DNA from: Oscillospiraceae bacterium
Lineage (GTDB): Bacteria; Bacillota; Clostridia; Oscillospirales; Oscillospiraceae
Assembly: GCA_022793095.1 (NCBI GenBank)
Contig: JAAWCD010000003.1
Coordinates: forward strand, 1-64,000
Direction: 5' to 3'
DNA: 64,000 nucleotides
A model generated the notes under the pieces. That model saw nothing but the letters and a program-made list of their open reading frames with translations. It was not told the origin of the DNA and did not search any database. Below are positions 32,320 through 40,737 of this stretch, piece after piece; positions within the stretch are counted from its first letter, which is position 1; the number at the start of each line of letters is the position of its first letter. The position numbers and the translations under genes are program-made.

Positions 32320-33627
32320 ATGAGTTCCTGCAAGCAGCTCATCCAGGCACTGGAGGCCGGTACATATGACAGCCGGCTGAGTGCGCTGTATGCCCTGGAC
32401 GGAAGCCAGGACAGCCTGTCCCAGGCCCGGACGCGGGCCCTTCAGGTGGCCCGGACCTTCCAGGAGGCCTTTTCGCCCGCTGAGGAAACCCCCGCAGCCC
32501 TGTTCAGCGGCCCGGGCCGCACGGAGATTGGCGGCAACCACACCGACCACCAGCGGGGCCGTGTGCTCTGCGGCAGCGTGGACCTGGACATGCTGGCCTG
32601 CGCCGCGCCGAACGGCAGCCGTGTGATTCGTGTCCATTCCGAGGGCTACCCCACCCTGGAGGTGGACCTGACGGACCTGCGTCCCCGGCCAGAGGATGAA
32701 AATACCTCTGCCGCCCTGGTGCGGGGCGTGGCGGAGGGAATCGCCCGGCGCGGCTTCCAGCTGGGGGGCTTCGATGCCTGCGCGGTGTCCACCGTCCTTT
32801 CCGGATCCGGCCTCAGCTCCTCCGCCGCCTATGAAATTTTGATCGGCAATATCCTTAATCATTTCTTCTGCGCCGGAAAGCTGGACCCCATTGAGCTGGC
32901 TAAAATCGGCCAGTATGCTGAAAACGTCCACTTCGGCAAGCTTAGTGGTCTGATGGATCAGATGGGCTCCTCGGTGGGCGGCGCGGTGGCCATTGACTTT
33001 GGAGACCCGAAGGACCCGGTGGTCCGGCCCGCTGGATACGACTTTGCCCAATCCGGCCACGCCCTGTGCATCGTGGACACCGGCTCCGACCACAGCGCCA
33101 AGCACTTGACTGAGGATTACTCCGACATCACGCGGGAAATGCGCGCGGTGGCCACTCTCTTTGGGAAAGAGGTCCTGCGGGAGGTGCCCGAGGCGGATTT
33201 CCGTGCCGCCCTTCCCGCCCTGCGGAAGGAGTGCGGCGACCGGGCAGTGCTCCGCGCCCTCCACTTCTATGAGGATGACCGCCGGGCCGCGCAGGAGGCA
33301 GAGGCCCTGGAGCGGGGGGACTTCAACGCCTTCCTGGCCCTGGTGAACGCCTCCGGCCTGTCCTCCGCCCTGCACCTGCAAAACACCTGGTCCACCGCCG
33401 ATCCCAGGCAGCAGGCCATTCCCATGGTCCTGGCCCTGGGCCGGGAGCTGCTGGAGGGGACCGGGGCCATCCGGGTCCACGGCGGCGGCTTTGCCGGGAC
33501 CGTTCAGGCCTTTGTACCCAACGAAAAGCTGGACGCCTTCCGGAACGGGATGGAGGCCCTCCTGGGTCCGGGTATGTGCCATGTGCTCCACATCCGATCC
33601 CTGGGCGGCTGTGTGGTGGCGGAATAA
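32320..33627 (+). CDS. galK: Galactokinase
   Basis: A 435-residue GHMP kinase that phosphorylates galactose at C1. It carries the galactokinase signature GRTEIGGNHTDHQ (66-78), the ATP loop VLSGSGLSSSAAYE and the C-terminal HGGGFAGTVQAF motif. The length and an N-terminal extension of about 50 residues are those of the longer Firmicute form. ATG at 32320 follows GAGGTGATGACGT. First gene of the Leloir set galK-galT-galM. Confidence 0.95.
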   Translation: MSSCKQLIQALEAGTYDSRLSALYALDGSQDSLSQARTRALQVARTFQEAFSPAEETPAALFSGPGRTEIGGNHTDHQRGRVLCGSVDLDMLACAAPNGSRVIRVHSEGYPTLEVDLTDLRPRPEDENTSAALVRGVAEGIARRGFQLGGFDACAVSTVLSGSGLSSSAAYEILIGNILNHFFCAGKLDPIELAKIGQYAENVHFGKLSGLMDQMGSSVGGAVAIDFGDPKDPVVRPAGYDFAQSGHALCIVDTGSDHSAKHLTEDYSDITREMRAVATLFGKEVLREVPEADFRAALPALRKECGDRAVLRALHFYEDDRRAAQEAEALERGDFNAFLALVNASGLSSALHLQNTWSTADPRQQAIPMVLALGRELLEGTGAIRVHGGGFAGTVQAFVPNEKLDAFRNGMEALLGPGMCHVLHIRSLGGCVVAE

Positions 33628-33710
33628 TGTTTAGGGCCGCCCTTTTCAAACCCCAGCAGGTTTGGGCGGAGCCCAACTTGATAAATTTGGCTTCAGAGGT
33701 GAATTCGCGA

Positions 33711-35201
33711 ATGATGGACCATGCTGTTTCCAAGCTGGTGGACTACGCCCTGCAAACCGGCTTGATTGAGGAAAATGAGCGTGTTTGGGCAGTCAACACG
33801 ATACTGGATGTATTAAAGCTGGACAGTATTGCAGAAAGTCCAAAAAATGAAGGGGAAATCGAGCTGGCTCCAGTGCTGGAGGCGCTGTTGGACGACGCCC
33901 ACGCGCGGGGTGTGCTGGCGGAAAATTCCGTGGTCTACCGGGACCTGTTCGACACGGAGCTGATGGGGCGGCTCACCCCCCGTCCGGCCCAGGTAATTGC
34001 GAAATTCCAGGCGCTGTACCGGGAGGACCCCAGGAAGGCGACGGACTGGTATTATAAGCTGAGCCAGGACACCAATTACATCCGCCGGGACCGCATTGCC
34101 AAAGACATGCAGTGGAAGGCCTCCACGGAGTACGGCGAGCTGGACATCACCATCAACCTGTCCAAGCCGGAAAAGGACCCCAAGGCCATCGCCGCTGCCC
34201 GTGATTTGCCGGCTTCCAACTATCCACGGTGCCAGCTCTGCGCTGAGAACGAGGGCTACGCCGGCCGGGTGAATCATCCTGCCCGGCAGAACCACCGGAT
34301 TGTCCCCATCACCATCAACGATTCTCCCTGGTTTTTGCAGTACTCCCCCTATGTGTATTACAACGAGCATTGCATCTGCCTCAACAGCCAGCATGTGCCC
34401 ATGAAGATTGACCGGTCCTGTTTCGGGAAGCTCCTGGACTTTGTGCGGCAGTTCCCCCATTACTTTGTGGGCTCCAACGCGGATCTGCCCATTGTGGGCG
34501 GGTCCATACTGGCCCACGACCACTTCCAGGGCGGACGGTACACCTTTGCCATGGCGAAGGCGCCGGTGGAAACGCCGGTGGCGTTCCCCGGCTTTGAGGA
34601 TGTGAAGGCGGGGATTGTCAAATGGCCCATGTCGGTGATTCGGATTTCCAGCCAGGACAGCCAGCGGCTGGTGGAGCTGGCCGGCCGGATTCTGACAGCC
34701 TGGAGAGGGTACACCGACGAGAGCGCCATGATTCTGGCGGAGACGAACGGGGTGCCCCACAACACCATTACACCCATTGCCCGGATGCGGGAGGGTGTGT
34801 ATGAGCTGGACCTTGTGCTGAGGAACAATCTGACCACGGAGGAGCATCCGCTGGGGCTCTACCATCCTCACGCGGAGCTGCACCACATCAAGAAGGAGAA
34901 CATCGGCCTCATTGAAGTGATGGGTCTGGCGGTGCTTCCGGCCCGCCTGAAGGAAGAGCTGGCGGCAGTGGCGGACGGTCTGGCGAAGGGGACAGATCTG
35001 CGGGCCAGTGAGCTTACCGCCAAGCACGCCGCCTGGGCGGAGGCGTTCGCGGACCGGTACGAGATCACGCCGGAAAACGCCCTGGAGATTGTACAGAAGG
35101 AAACCGGGCTGGTGTTTGCCAAGGTGCTGGAGCACGCGGGCGTCTACGCCCGGAACGAGGAGGGCAAGGCCGCGTTTTTGCGCTTCCTGGGTACGGTATG
35201 A
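33711..35201 (+). CDS. galT: UDP-glucose--hexose-1-phosphate uridylyltransferase, Firmicute type
   Basis: A 496-residue type 2 GalT that swaps UMP between UDP-glucose and galactose 1-phosphate. It shows HPARQNHRIVPI, HCICLNSQHVPM and the nucleotidyl-His block ILAHDHFQGG. I start at 33711 because AGAGGTGAATTCGCGA precedes it and the family begins there; the frame is open up to an ATG at 33627 that overlaps the galK stop (TAATG), giving 28 more residues of low similarity, so the longer form cannot be excluded. A TTGGGC/GCCCAA hairpin lies in that stretch. Confidence 0.92.
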   Translation: MMDHAVSKLVDYALQTGLIEENERVWAVNTILDVLKLDSIAESPKNEGEIELAPVLEALLDDAHARGVLAENSVVYRDLFDTELMGRLTPRPAQVIAKFQALYREDPRKATDWYYKLSQDTNYIRRDRIAKDMQWKASTEYGELDITINLSKPEKDPKAIAAARDLPASNYPRCQLCAENEGYAGRVNHPARQNHRIVPITINDSPWFLQYSPYVYYNEHCICLNSQHVPMKIDRSCFGKLLDFVRQFPHYFVGSNADLPIVGGSILAHDHFQGGRYTFAMAKAPVETPVAFPGFEDVKAGIVKWPMSVIRISSQDSQRLVELAGRILTAWRGYTDESAMILAETNGVPHNTITPIARMREGVYELDLVLRNNLTTEEHPLGLYHPHAELHHIKKENIGLIEVMGLAVLPARLKEELAAVADGLAKGTDLRASELTAKHAAWAEAFADRYEITPENALEIVQKETGLVFAKVLEHAGVYARNEEGKAAFLRFLGTV

Positions 35202-35205
35202 GGTT

Positions 35206-35249
35206 CTCTTCTTTTCTTGAAAGAAAAGAAGCAAAAGAACTTTAAACTG
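35206..35249. repeat. Hairpin repeat between galT and galM
   Basis: Stem CTTCTTTTCTT/AAGAAAAGAAG, then CAAAAGAACTTTAAACTGG, four bases after the galT stop. Confidence 0.85.
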
Positions 35250-35272
35250 GCTCTATGGAGGCGAAGCGGGAC

Positions 35273-36301
35273 ATGAAAGCATTGTTTGGACAAATGCCCG
35301 GCGGAACACCGGTGGAGGAATTCACCCTGCGGAACGGCCCGCTTTCCTGCCAGGTTCTCACTTACGGCGGCGCGGTGCGGAGCCTTGTGGTGCCGGACAA
35401 AACAGGGCGTCCGGTGGATGTGGTGCTGGGCTTCGACACGCTGGAGGACTACCGGAGCCAGGACAAGTATATTGGCGCGCTGGTGGGCCGGTACGCCAAC
35501 CGCATCGGCGGAAGCAGGTTTTCCCTGGACGGCCGGGAATACACTCTGGCGGCCAATGACGGGGAAAACCACCTCCACGGCGGTCTGGTTGGCTTTGATA
35601 AACAGGTCTGGACCGTGGAGGAGGCGGAGGGGAACGCCGTAACCCTTTCTCTGGTGAGTCCGGACGGACAGGAGGGCTACCCTGGCGCCTTGTGGGTCAA
35701 GGTCACGTACACCCTGCAAGGGGACGGGCTGGAAATTTCCTATGAGGCCCGCAGCGGCCGGGCGACGCTCTGCAATCTCACCAATCACAGCTATTTCAAT
35801 TTGGCTGGACACGACAGTGGTTCGGTCCATCCGCAGAAGATTCAGATTCTGGCCAGCCGCTACACCCCCACAGACGCCGCTTCCATCCCCACCGGAGCGT
35901 TGGAGCCGGTGGAAGGGACGCCCATGGACCTGCGGACGCCTCAGCCCATTGGGGCCCGGATTGAGGAGCCTTTCCCCCAACTGGTTCAGGCAGGCGGCTA
36001 TGACCATAATTGGGTGATCGACGGTTGGGACGGGACCCTACGGACCATCGCGCGGGCCTGGTCGGAGGAGACTGGCATTTCCATGGAGGTCCTGACCACG
36101 CTGCCCGGCGTCCAGTTCTACACCGGCAATTTTGTGGGCGGCTGTCCGGCGGGCAAAGGCGGCGCGGTCTATCAGAACCGGGACGCCTTCTGTCTGGAAA
36201 CCCAGTATTTCCCGGACTCTCCCAACCAGCCCGGCTTCCCCAGCGCCCGGCTGGAGAGCGGGGCAGTGTACCGGAGCCGGACTGTGTACCGGTTTGGGTA
36301 A
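35273..36301 (+). CDS. galM: Aldose 1-epimerase (galactose mutarotase)
   Basis: A 342-residue mutarotase that interconverts alpha and beta galactose before galactokinase. The family blocks GRYANRIGGSRF, ENHLHGG (catalytic His), TNHSYFNLAGH and YDHNWV are present, and the C-terminal Glu in LETQYFPDS. Met at 35273 has GGAGG 11 bases upstream; an earlier ATG at 35255 has none. Third gene of the galactose set. Confidence 0.93.
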   Translation: MKALFGQMPGGTPVEEFTLRNGPLSCQVLTYGGAVRSLVVPDKTGRPVDVVLGFDTLEDYRSQDKYIGALVGRYANRIGGSRFSLDGREYTLAANDGENHLHGGLVGFDKQVWTVEEAEGNAVTLSLVSPDGQEGYPGALWVKVTYTLQGDGLEISYEARSGRATLCNLTNHSYFNLAGHDSGSVHPQKIQILASRYTPTDAASIPTGALEPVEGTPMDLRTPQPIGARIEEPFPQLVQAGGYDHNWVIDGWDGTLRTIARAWSEETGISMEVLTTLPGVQFYTGNFVGGCPAGKGGAVYQNRDAFCLETQYFPDSPNQPGFPSARLESGAVYRSRTVYRFG

Positions 36302-36315
36302 ACGACCTTGCATTA

Positions 36316-36347
36316 GGGGCAGATGTCCAAAATTGGACATCTGCCCC
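36316..36347 (+). terminator. Hairpin terminator after galM
   Basis: A perfect 15-bp stem GGGGCAGATGTCCAA/TTGGACATCTGCCCC with a two-base loop; the following AGTGTTTC is a weak U-tract. Confidence 0.65.
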
Positions 36348-36357
36348 AGTGTTTCTA

Positions 36358-36434
36358 AGAGCCTGTTTAAAATCTCCGGGTGGATGGAAAAAGACTGGTT
36401 CAGACAGTGTGCCGGGAGATTTTAAACAGGCTCT
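36358..36434. repeat. 77-bp repeat with 20-bp perfect inverted ends
   Basis: AGAGCCTGTTTAAAATCTCC (36358-36377) and its exact complement (36415-36434) bound a 37-base centre. The same 20 bases recur at 63930-63949, cut off by the window edge. The size suggests a very small MITE. Confidence 0.75.
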
Positions 36435-36551
36435 AAAGGAAAATTTAATGTTTTCTCTCATTTTCTTTTTTCTCTGGTTATGATAAGATAGAAGCAGAAA
36501 ACAGAACCGATTTTATTCCCTTCGGTTGGAAAGAGAAGAGGAAAAACGACT

Positions 36552-37757
36552 ATGAATCAGACCTATGACGCACTGGTCACCGGCGCGGGCTTTGCCGGTG
36601 CGGTGACGGCCCGAGAGCTGGCGGAGCGCGGCGGAATGCGCGTGCTGCTGCTGGAGCGCCGATCTCACATCGGCGGCAACGCCTATGACTGCCTGGATGG
36701 GAGCGGCGTGCTCATTCACCAGTACGGCCCCCATATTTTTCACACCAACAGCCGGCGGGTATTTGATTTCCTGTCCCGGTTCACCCAGTGGCGGCGCTAT
36801 CAGCACAGAGTGATTGCCAAGCTGCCCAGGGACAACCCCCAGGTGGTTCCTGGGGAAAAGGTAACTGATGGCCGCTTTTTCTTTCCCGTTCCCTTTAACC
36901 TGGACTCCTTGAAGGCCGCCTTCGGCAGCGGGGAGGGAGAGCGGCTGGGCCGGAAGCTTCTGGACGCCTATCCCGCCCAGAGTCAGGTCACCATCCTGGA
37001 GCTGCGGCAGAATCCCGACCCGGAAATCTCCGCTCTGGCGGACTATGTGTATGAGCATGTGTTTGTTCACTACACCATGAAGCAGTGGGGACAGACCCCC
37101 GAGGAGATCGACCCAAACACCACGGCCCGGGTGCCAGTGCGCCTGTCCCGGGACGACCGGTACTTCCAGGACGCCTATCAGGGCATGCCCCTGGAGGGTT
37201 ATACACGCCTTTTTGAGCATATGCTGGACCATCCCAACATCACCCTGGAGCTGGGGACCGACGCCCTGAAGCGGCTGGAGCTGTCTGATCGTGGGGTGGC
37301 GTTGGACGGAACTCTTTTTGAAGGGCCGGTCATCTACACCGGACAGGCCGACGAGCTGTTTGGCTTCCGGTACGGTCCCCTGCCCTACCGCACCCTGGAC
37401 TTCCAGTTTGAGACCTATCCCCAGGACGCCTACCAGACGCATGGCACGGTCAACTACACGGTGGACGAGGATTACACCCGGATTACCGAGTTCAAGCACA
37501 TGACCGGCCAGAAGCTGCCCGGTGTGACTACCATCATGAAGGAGTATTCCAGGGCCTACACTGGCCAGGAGGGCGAGATTCCCTATTACGCCATCATCAA
37601 TCCGGAGAACAACGCCCTGTACGCCAGGTACAAGGGGGAGGCGGACCAGTTCGGCAGCCTCCACTTGCTGGGACGTCTGGCGGAATACAAATATTACAAC
37701 ATGGACGCCATCGTGGACCGTGCGCTGGCCCTCTGCGATGAGCTTCTTGGAAAGTGA
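36552..37757 (+). CDS. glf: UDP-galactopyranose mutase
   Basis: A 401-residue flavoenzyme that turns UDP-galactopyranose into UDP-galactofuranose. N-terminal FAD motif VTGAGFAGAVTARELAERG, then LERRSHIGGNAYD, YGPHIFHT (active-site loop) and the C-terminal MKEYS/Y..YPI-like block typical of Glf. Together with the upstream galK-galT genes it gives a path from galactose to UDP-Galf, used in cell-wall or capsule polysaccharides. A GT2 gene starts nine bases after its stop. Confidence 0.95.
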   Translation: MNQTYDALVTGAGFAGAVTARELAERGGMRVLLLERRSHIGGNAYDCLDGSGVLIHQYGPHIFHTNSRRVFDFLSRFTQWRRYQHRVIAKLPRDNPQVVPGEKVTDGRFFFPVPFNLDSLKAAFGSGEGERLGRKLLDAYPAQSQVTILELRQNPDPEISALADYVYEHVFVHYTMKQWGQTPEEIDPNTTARVPVRLSRDDRYFQDAYQGMPLEGYTRLFEHMLDHPNITLELGTDALKRLELSDRGVALDGTLFEGPVIYTGQADELFGFRYGPLPYRTLDFQFETYPQDAYQTHGTVNYTVDEDYTRITEFKHMTGQKLPGVTTIMKEYSRAYTGQEGEIPYYAIINPENNALYARYKGEADQFGSLHLLGRLAEYKYYNMDAIVDRALALCDELLGK

Positions 37758-37766
37758 GCGAGACCC

Positions 37767-38795
37767 ATGGACAAATTGATCACCTTTGCCGTGCCCTGTT
37801 ACAACTCAGAGGCCTACATGGACCACTGTGTGGAGACCCTGCTGACAGGCGGCGAGGACATTGAAATCATCCTGGTGGACGACGGCTCCGCCAAGGACAA
37901 CACCCCGGCCATCTGCGACCGCTACGCGGAGCAGTATCCGAACATCGTCCGCGCCATCCACCAGCCCAACGGCGGCCACGGGGAGGGCGTGAACCAGGGA
38001 ATTCGGAACGCCAGAGGGCTTTACTACAAGGTGGTGGACTCTGACGACTGGCTGGACGCAGACGCCCTTCAGAAGGTGCTTGCCAAGCTGCGGGAGTTCG
38101 CCCAGCGGGAAAATCCCCTGGATTTGATGATCTGCAACTATGTGTATGAACATGTGGAGGACAACACCCAGCATACAGTCAACTACCGCAACGTGTTCCC
38201 GGTGGACCAGGAATTTACATGGAAGGACACCGGCCGGTTCCGGCCTTCTCAATACCTTCTCATGCACTCGGTCATCTACCGGACCCAGCTGCTGCGGGAC
38301 TGCGGCATTGAGCTGCCCAAGCACACTTTTTATGTAGACAATATCTTCGTGTATCAGCCCCTGCCCTATGTGAAGAGTATTTACTACATGGATTTGGACC
38401 TGTACCGCTACTTCATCGGCCGGGCGGACCAGAGCGTCAACGAAAAGGTGATGGTGTCTCGGGTGGACCAGCAGGTCCGCATTACCAAAACCATGATTGA
38501 CGCCCACGACCTGCGTCAGCTTATGGAGCGTCAGAAAAAGCTGGCCCGGTACATGTTCAGCTATCTGGCCATGATGATGACCATTTCCTCCATTTTCCTG
38601 ATGATTGACGGATCGCCGGAGGCGCTGGGCAAAAAGGTGGAGCTGTGGGAGTACCTGCGGACCGTGGACCCGGTGATTCATCACCGGATGAAGTACCGCT
38701 CTATCAGCATTGTATCCAACTTCCCCGGCTATCAGGGACGGAGACTTTCCGTGGGCCTGTACCGGGTGGCGCGGAAGATTTACAAGTTTAACTGA
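37767..38795 (+). CDS. Family 2 glycosyltransferase
   Basis: A 342-residue GT-A fold enzyme with the GT2 start TFAVPCYNSEAYMDHCVETL, IILVDDGS (about 32-39) and the metal-binding VDSDDW (about 91-96). No membrane helix. The gap to glf is nine bases, so it probably uses a sugar nucleotide, perhaps UDP-Galf, in surface glycan assembly; the donor is an inference from context. The 150 C-terminal residues, rich in Arg and aromatic residues, match no domain I can name. Confidence 0.88.
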   Translation: MDKLITFAVPCYNSEAYMDHCVETLLTGGEDIEIILVDDGSAKDNTPAICDRYAEQYPNIVRAIHQPNGGHGEGVNQGIRNARGLYYKVVDSDDWLDADALQKVLAKLREFAQRENPLDLMICNYVYEHVEDNTQHTVNYRNVFPVDQEFTWKDTGRFRPSQYLLMHSVIYRTQLLRDCGIELPKHTFYVDNIFVYQPLPYVKSIYYMDLDLYRYFIGRADQSVNEKVMVSRVDQQVRITKTMIDAHDLRQLMERQKKLARYMFSYLAMMMTISSIFLMIDGSPEALGKKVELWEYLRTVDPVIHHRMKYRSISIVSNFPGYQGRRLSVGLYRVARKIYKFN

Positions 38796-38808
38796 AACGG
38801 GCAGCGCC

Positions 38809-38935
38809 CGTTTAAAGTTCTTTTTGCTTCTTTTCACCCGAAAGGGTGTTAAGGAACCACTGATTTAATCAGTGGTTCCTTAAGATTTTGCTTCGCAAAA
38901 TCGAGTGTCGTTCAATCGCTCAAGAAAAAGAAGGG
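38809..38935. repeat. Hairpin repeat with an 80-base structured insert, copy 1
   Basis: The usual CGTTTAAAGTTCTTTTTGC and stem arm CTTCTTTT, then an insert with three hairpins (CACCC-GAAA-GGGTG; AAGGAACCACTGATT/AATCAGTGGTTCCTT; GATTTTGC-TTC-GCAAAATC) and AGTGTCGTTCA, then the other arm TCAAGAAAAAGAAG. The insert sits at the tip of the original hairpin. Related to 58172-58279. Confidence 0.75.
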
Positions 38936-38938
38936 AAA

Positions 38939-38970
38939 GCGGTCCCGCCTCCTGGCGGGACCGTTTTTTT
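38939..38970 (+). terminator. Terminator of the glf-GT2 unit
   Basis: CGGTCCCGCC, TCCT loop, GGCGGGACCG, then TTTTTTT. Confidence 0.92.
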
Positions 38971-38978
38971 CACGGATT

Positions 38979-39015
38979 GCTTGTTATAGGCTTGTTATAG
39001 GCTTGTTATAGGCTT
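38979..39015. repeat. Tandem 11-base repeat GCTTGTTATAG
   Basis: Three perfect copies (38979, 38990, 39001) and the start of a fourth, 60 bases before the start codon of the stalk-domain protein. Copy number could vary between strains and alter promoter spacing, as each unit holds a TTATAG -10-like core. Confidence 0.7.
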
Positions 39016-39074
39016 GGAATATGTCCAAACATCTGGTATACTGCAAGAAACAGCGAATATGGGAGGCGAATCCA

Positions 39075-40661
39075 ATGAAAAAGCAGCGTATCCGATTCAC
39101 CGCGATCCTTCTTCTCCTGGCCCTTGCCGTCACAGGGCTGCCCGCAGCTTGGGCCGCCGGGAACTTGGCCAGAGCGGGAAACATTGACCTGACCCTGAAC
39201 GGCACCCCCCTAAAGCTGGGGGCTTACAACATCGGCGGCAACAACTACGTCAAGCTCCGGGACGTGGCCCAGCTCCTGGTAGGCACGGGGAAGCAGTTCT
39301 CCATCGCCTGGAACGGCGAAGCCCAGCGGATTGACCTGACCTCGGGCGCGTCCTATCTCCCGGTGGGCGGGGAGCTCTTCCCTCTGGCCGCCGGGGACCA
39401 GTACGCCGCGCCCAGCTCCGCTTCCGTATGGCTGGATGGTGCGGAGGCAGCGCTGACGGCCTACACCATCAACGGCAACAACTTCTTCAAGCTCCGGGAT
39501 TTGGGCGCTGCCCTGAATTTCTACGTGGGCTGGGACGGCGTCACAAACACGGTGATTGTGGACACCTCGAAGAGCTATGAGGCGGAGGAATTGCCCGCTG
39601 CCGTCAACCAGTCCGCCATGGCCCAGGCCATGCTGGCCGTGCTTCCCCCCGCATTAGACGATTTGTACGGCGACGCCTGCCTGGCCGATGTGGACGGCGA
39701 CGGCGTAGTCGAATTGATTGTGGCCTGTGAGCCAGCCGCCTACCTCTACGACTGGCAGAACGGCCAGCTCACCTCGAAAGAGATCGGCACACTGGCAGGG
39801 GGCTACTTTCTGTGGTATCTGTGCCAAAACACCGCGACTGGTGAGCGGGGACTCCAGTTTGAGAGCGTTGGCGGCGGCGATTTCGGCGGGGGCGACACTA
39901 CATACTACTATTCCGCTTACGAAGTCCACATTGGAGATCGGACCTACTTCAATGATGAAGGGGTCAAAACTGGCGAATACTACTACATCGGGGATTACGA
40001 AAACGAGGTCACAAAGGCAGACTACCTGGCAATCCGGAGCCAGCATCAGACCTTGGAAAGGATCTCCGGCGGTTGGTGGGACCTAGACGCCCAACTGGCG
40101 GTTATCCGGGCCGGACTGGAGGTCATGCGGGACGGCAAAGCCCTCAACGAGATTTCCGACGAGGGCCTGCTGGCGTTGGCGAAAATCGCGGCCAAAGAAA
40201 TCCCCTCCATGGTCTTTGAGTTGGACACAGGATCCATTGTTCCCAAGGACACCAACGATTACATCCTCGTAAATCTGTGGGGCGATTTCGGCGAAGTCCA
40301 CGCCTACCGGGTGCCTGGCTGCACAACAGCGGCTGAGGTGGAGGCCGCGGTAAACAATATATGGCATCAAAAATTTTCCCGCCGTTATCCCGTAAGCTAT
40401 ACGGCGTCTGTGATTGAGTACAGCGGACAGCCTGGGGACTACATGGGCGGCGACCTGCTGCGGTACAACGGCGCGCTGTATGTGGTCGAAAATTACGGAA
40501 TCGGAGACGGCGGCTTTGAATGGACCGTTGACCGGATGATTTCCCGCACAGCGGATGAGGCCCTTTTCCACGGACATGATTATTGGAATGAATACGGAGA
40601 AGAAATTACCCTTGCCCTGATCTATGAAGACGGCGTCTGGAAGTATACGGAATTTCAATAA
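39075..40661 (+). CDS. Secreted stalk-domain protein with a calcium-type repeat
   Basis: A 528-residue protein with a signal peptide (MKKQRIRFTAILLLLALA... ending AWA-AG). Residues about 30-180 hold the copper amine oxidase N-terminal-like stalk domain, seen as NYVKLRDVAQLL and NNFFKLRDLGAALNF repeats with the typical IDLTLNGTPLKL strand. It continues with DVDGDGVVELIVA (about 200-212), an FG-GAP/VCBS-like calcium loop, then domains I do not recognise. Probably surface-exposed. Start at 39075 with GGGAGGCGAATCCA; an earlier frame start at 39021 lies in poorly conserved sequence. Confidence 0.8.
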   Translation: MKKQRIRFTAILLLLALAVTGLPAAWAAGNLARAGNIDLTLNGTPLKLGAYNIGGNNYVKLRDVAQLLVGTGKQFSIAWNGEAQRIDLTSGASYLPVGGELFPLAAGDQYAAPSSASVWLDGAEAALTAYTINGNNFFKLRDLGAALNFYVGWDGVTNTVIVDTSKSYEAEELPAAVNQSAMAQAMLAVLPPALDDLYGDACLADVDGDGVVELIVACEPAAYLYDWQNGQLTSKEIGTLAGGYFLWYLCQNTATGERGLQFESVGGGDFGGGDTTYYYSAYEVHIGDRTYFNDEGVKTGEYYYIGDYENEVTKADYLAIRSQHQTLERISGGWWDLDAQLAVIRAGLEVMRDGKALNEISDEGLLALAKIAAKEIPSMVFELDTGSIVPKDTNDYILVNLWGDFGEVHAYRVPGCTTAAEVEAAVNNIWHQKFSRRYPVSYTASVIEYSGQPGDYMGGDLLRYNGALYVVENYGIGDGGFEWTVDRMISRTADEALFHGHDYWNEYGEEITLALIYEDGVWKYTEFQ

Positions 40662-40664
40662 GAA

Positions 40665-40701
40665 AAACGCCGCAGACAGCTTGACTGTCTGCGGCGTTTC
40701 C
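40665..40701. terminator. Terminator shared by convergent genes
   Basis: AAACGCCGCAGACAG with CTGTCTGCGGCGTTT across a five-base loop, between the plus-strand stalk protein and the minus-strand SGNH gene. Confidence 0.88.
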
Positions 40702-40737
40702 TGTTACTCGCTCAGCTTCCTACCGCAAAGTTCCAAC

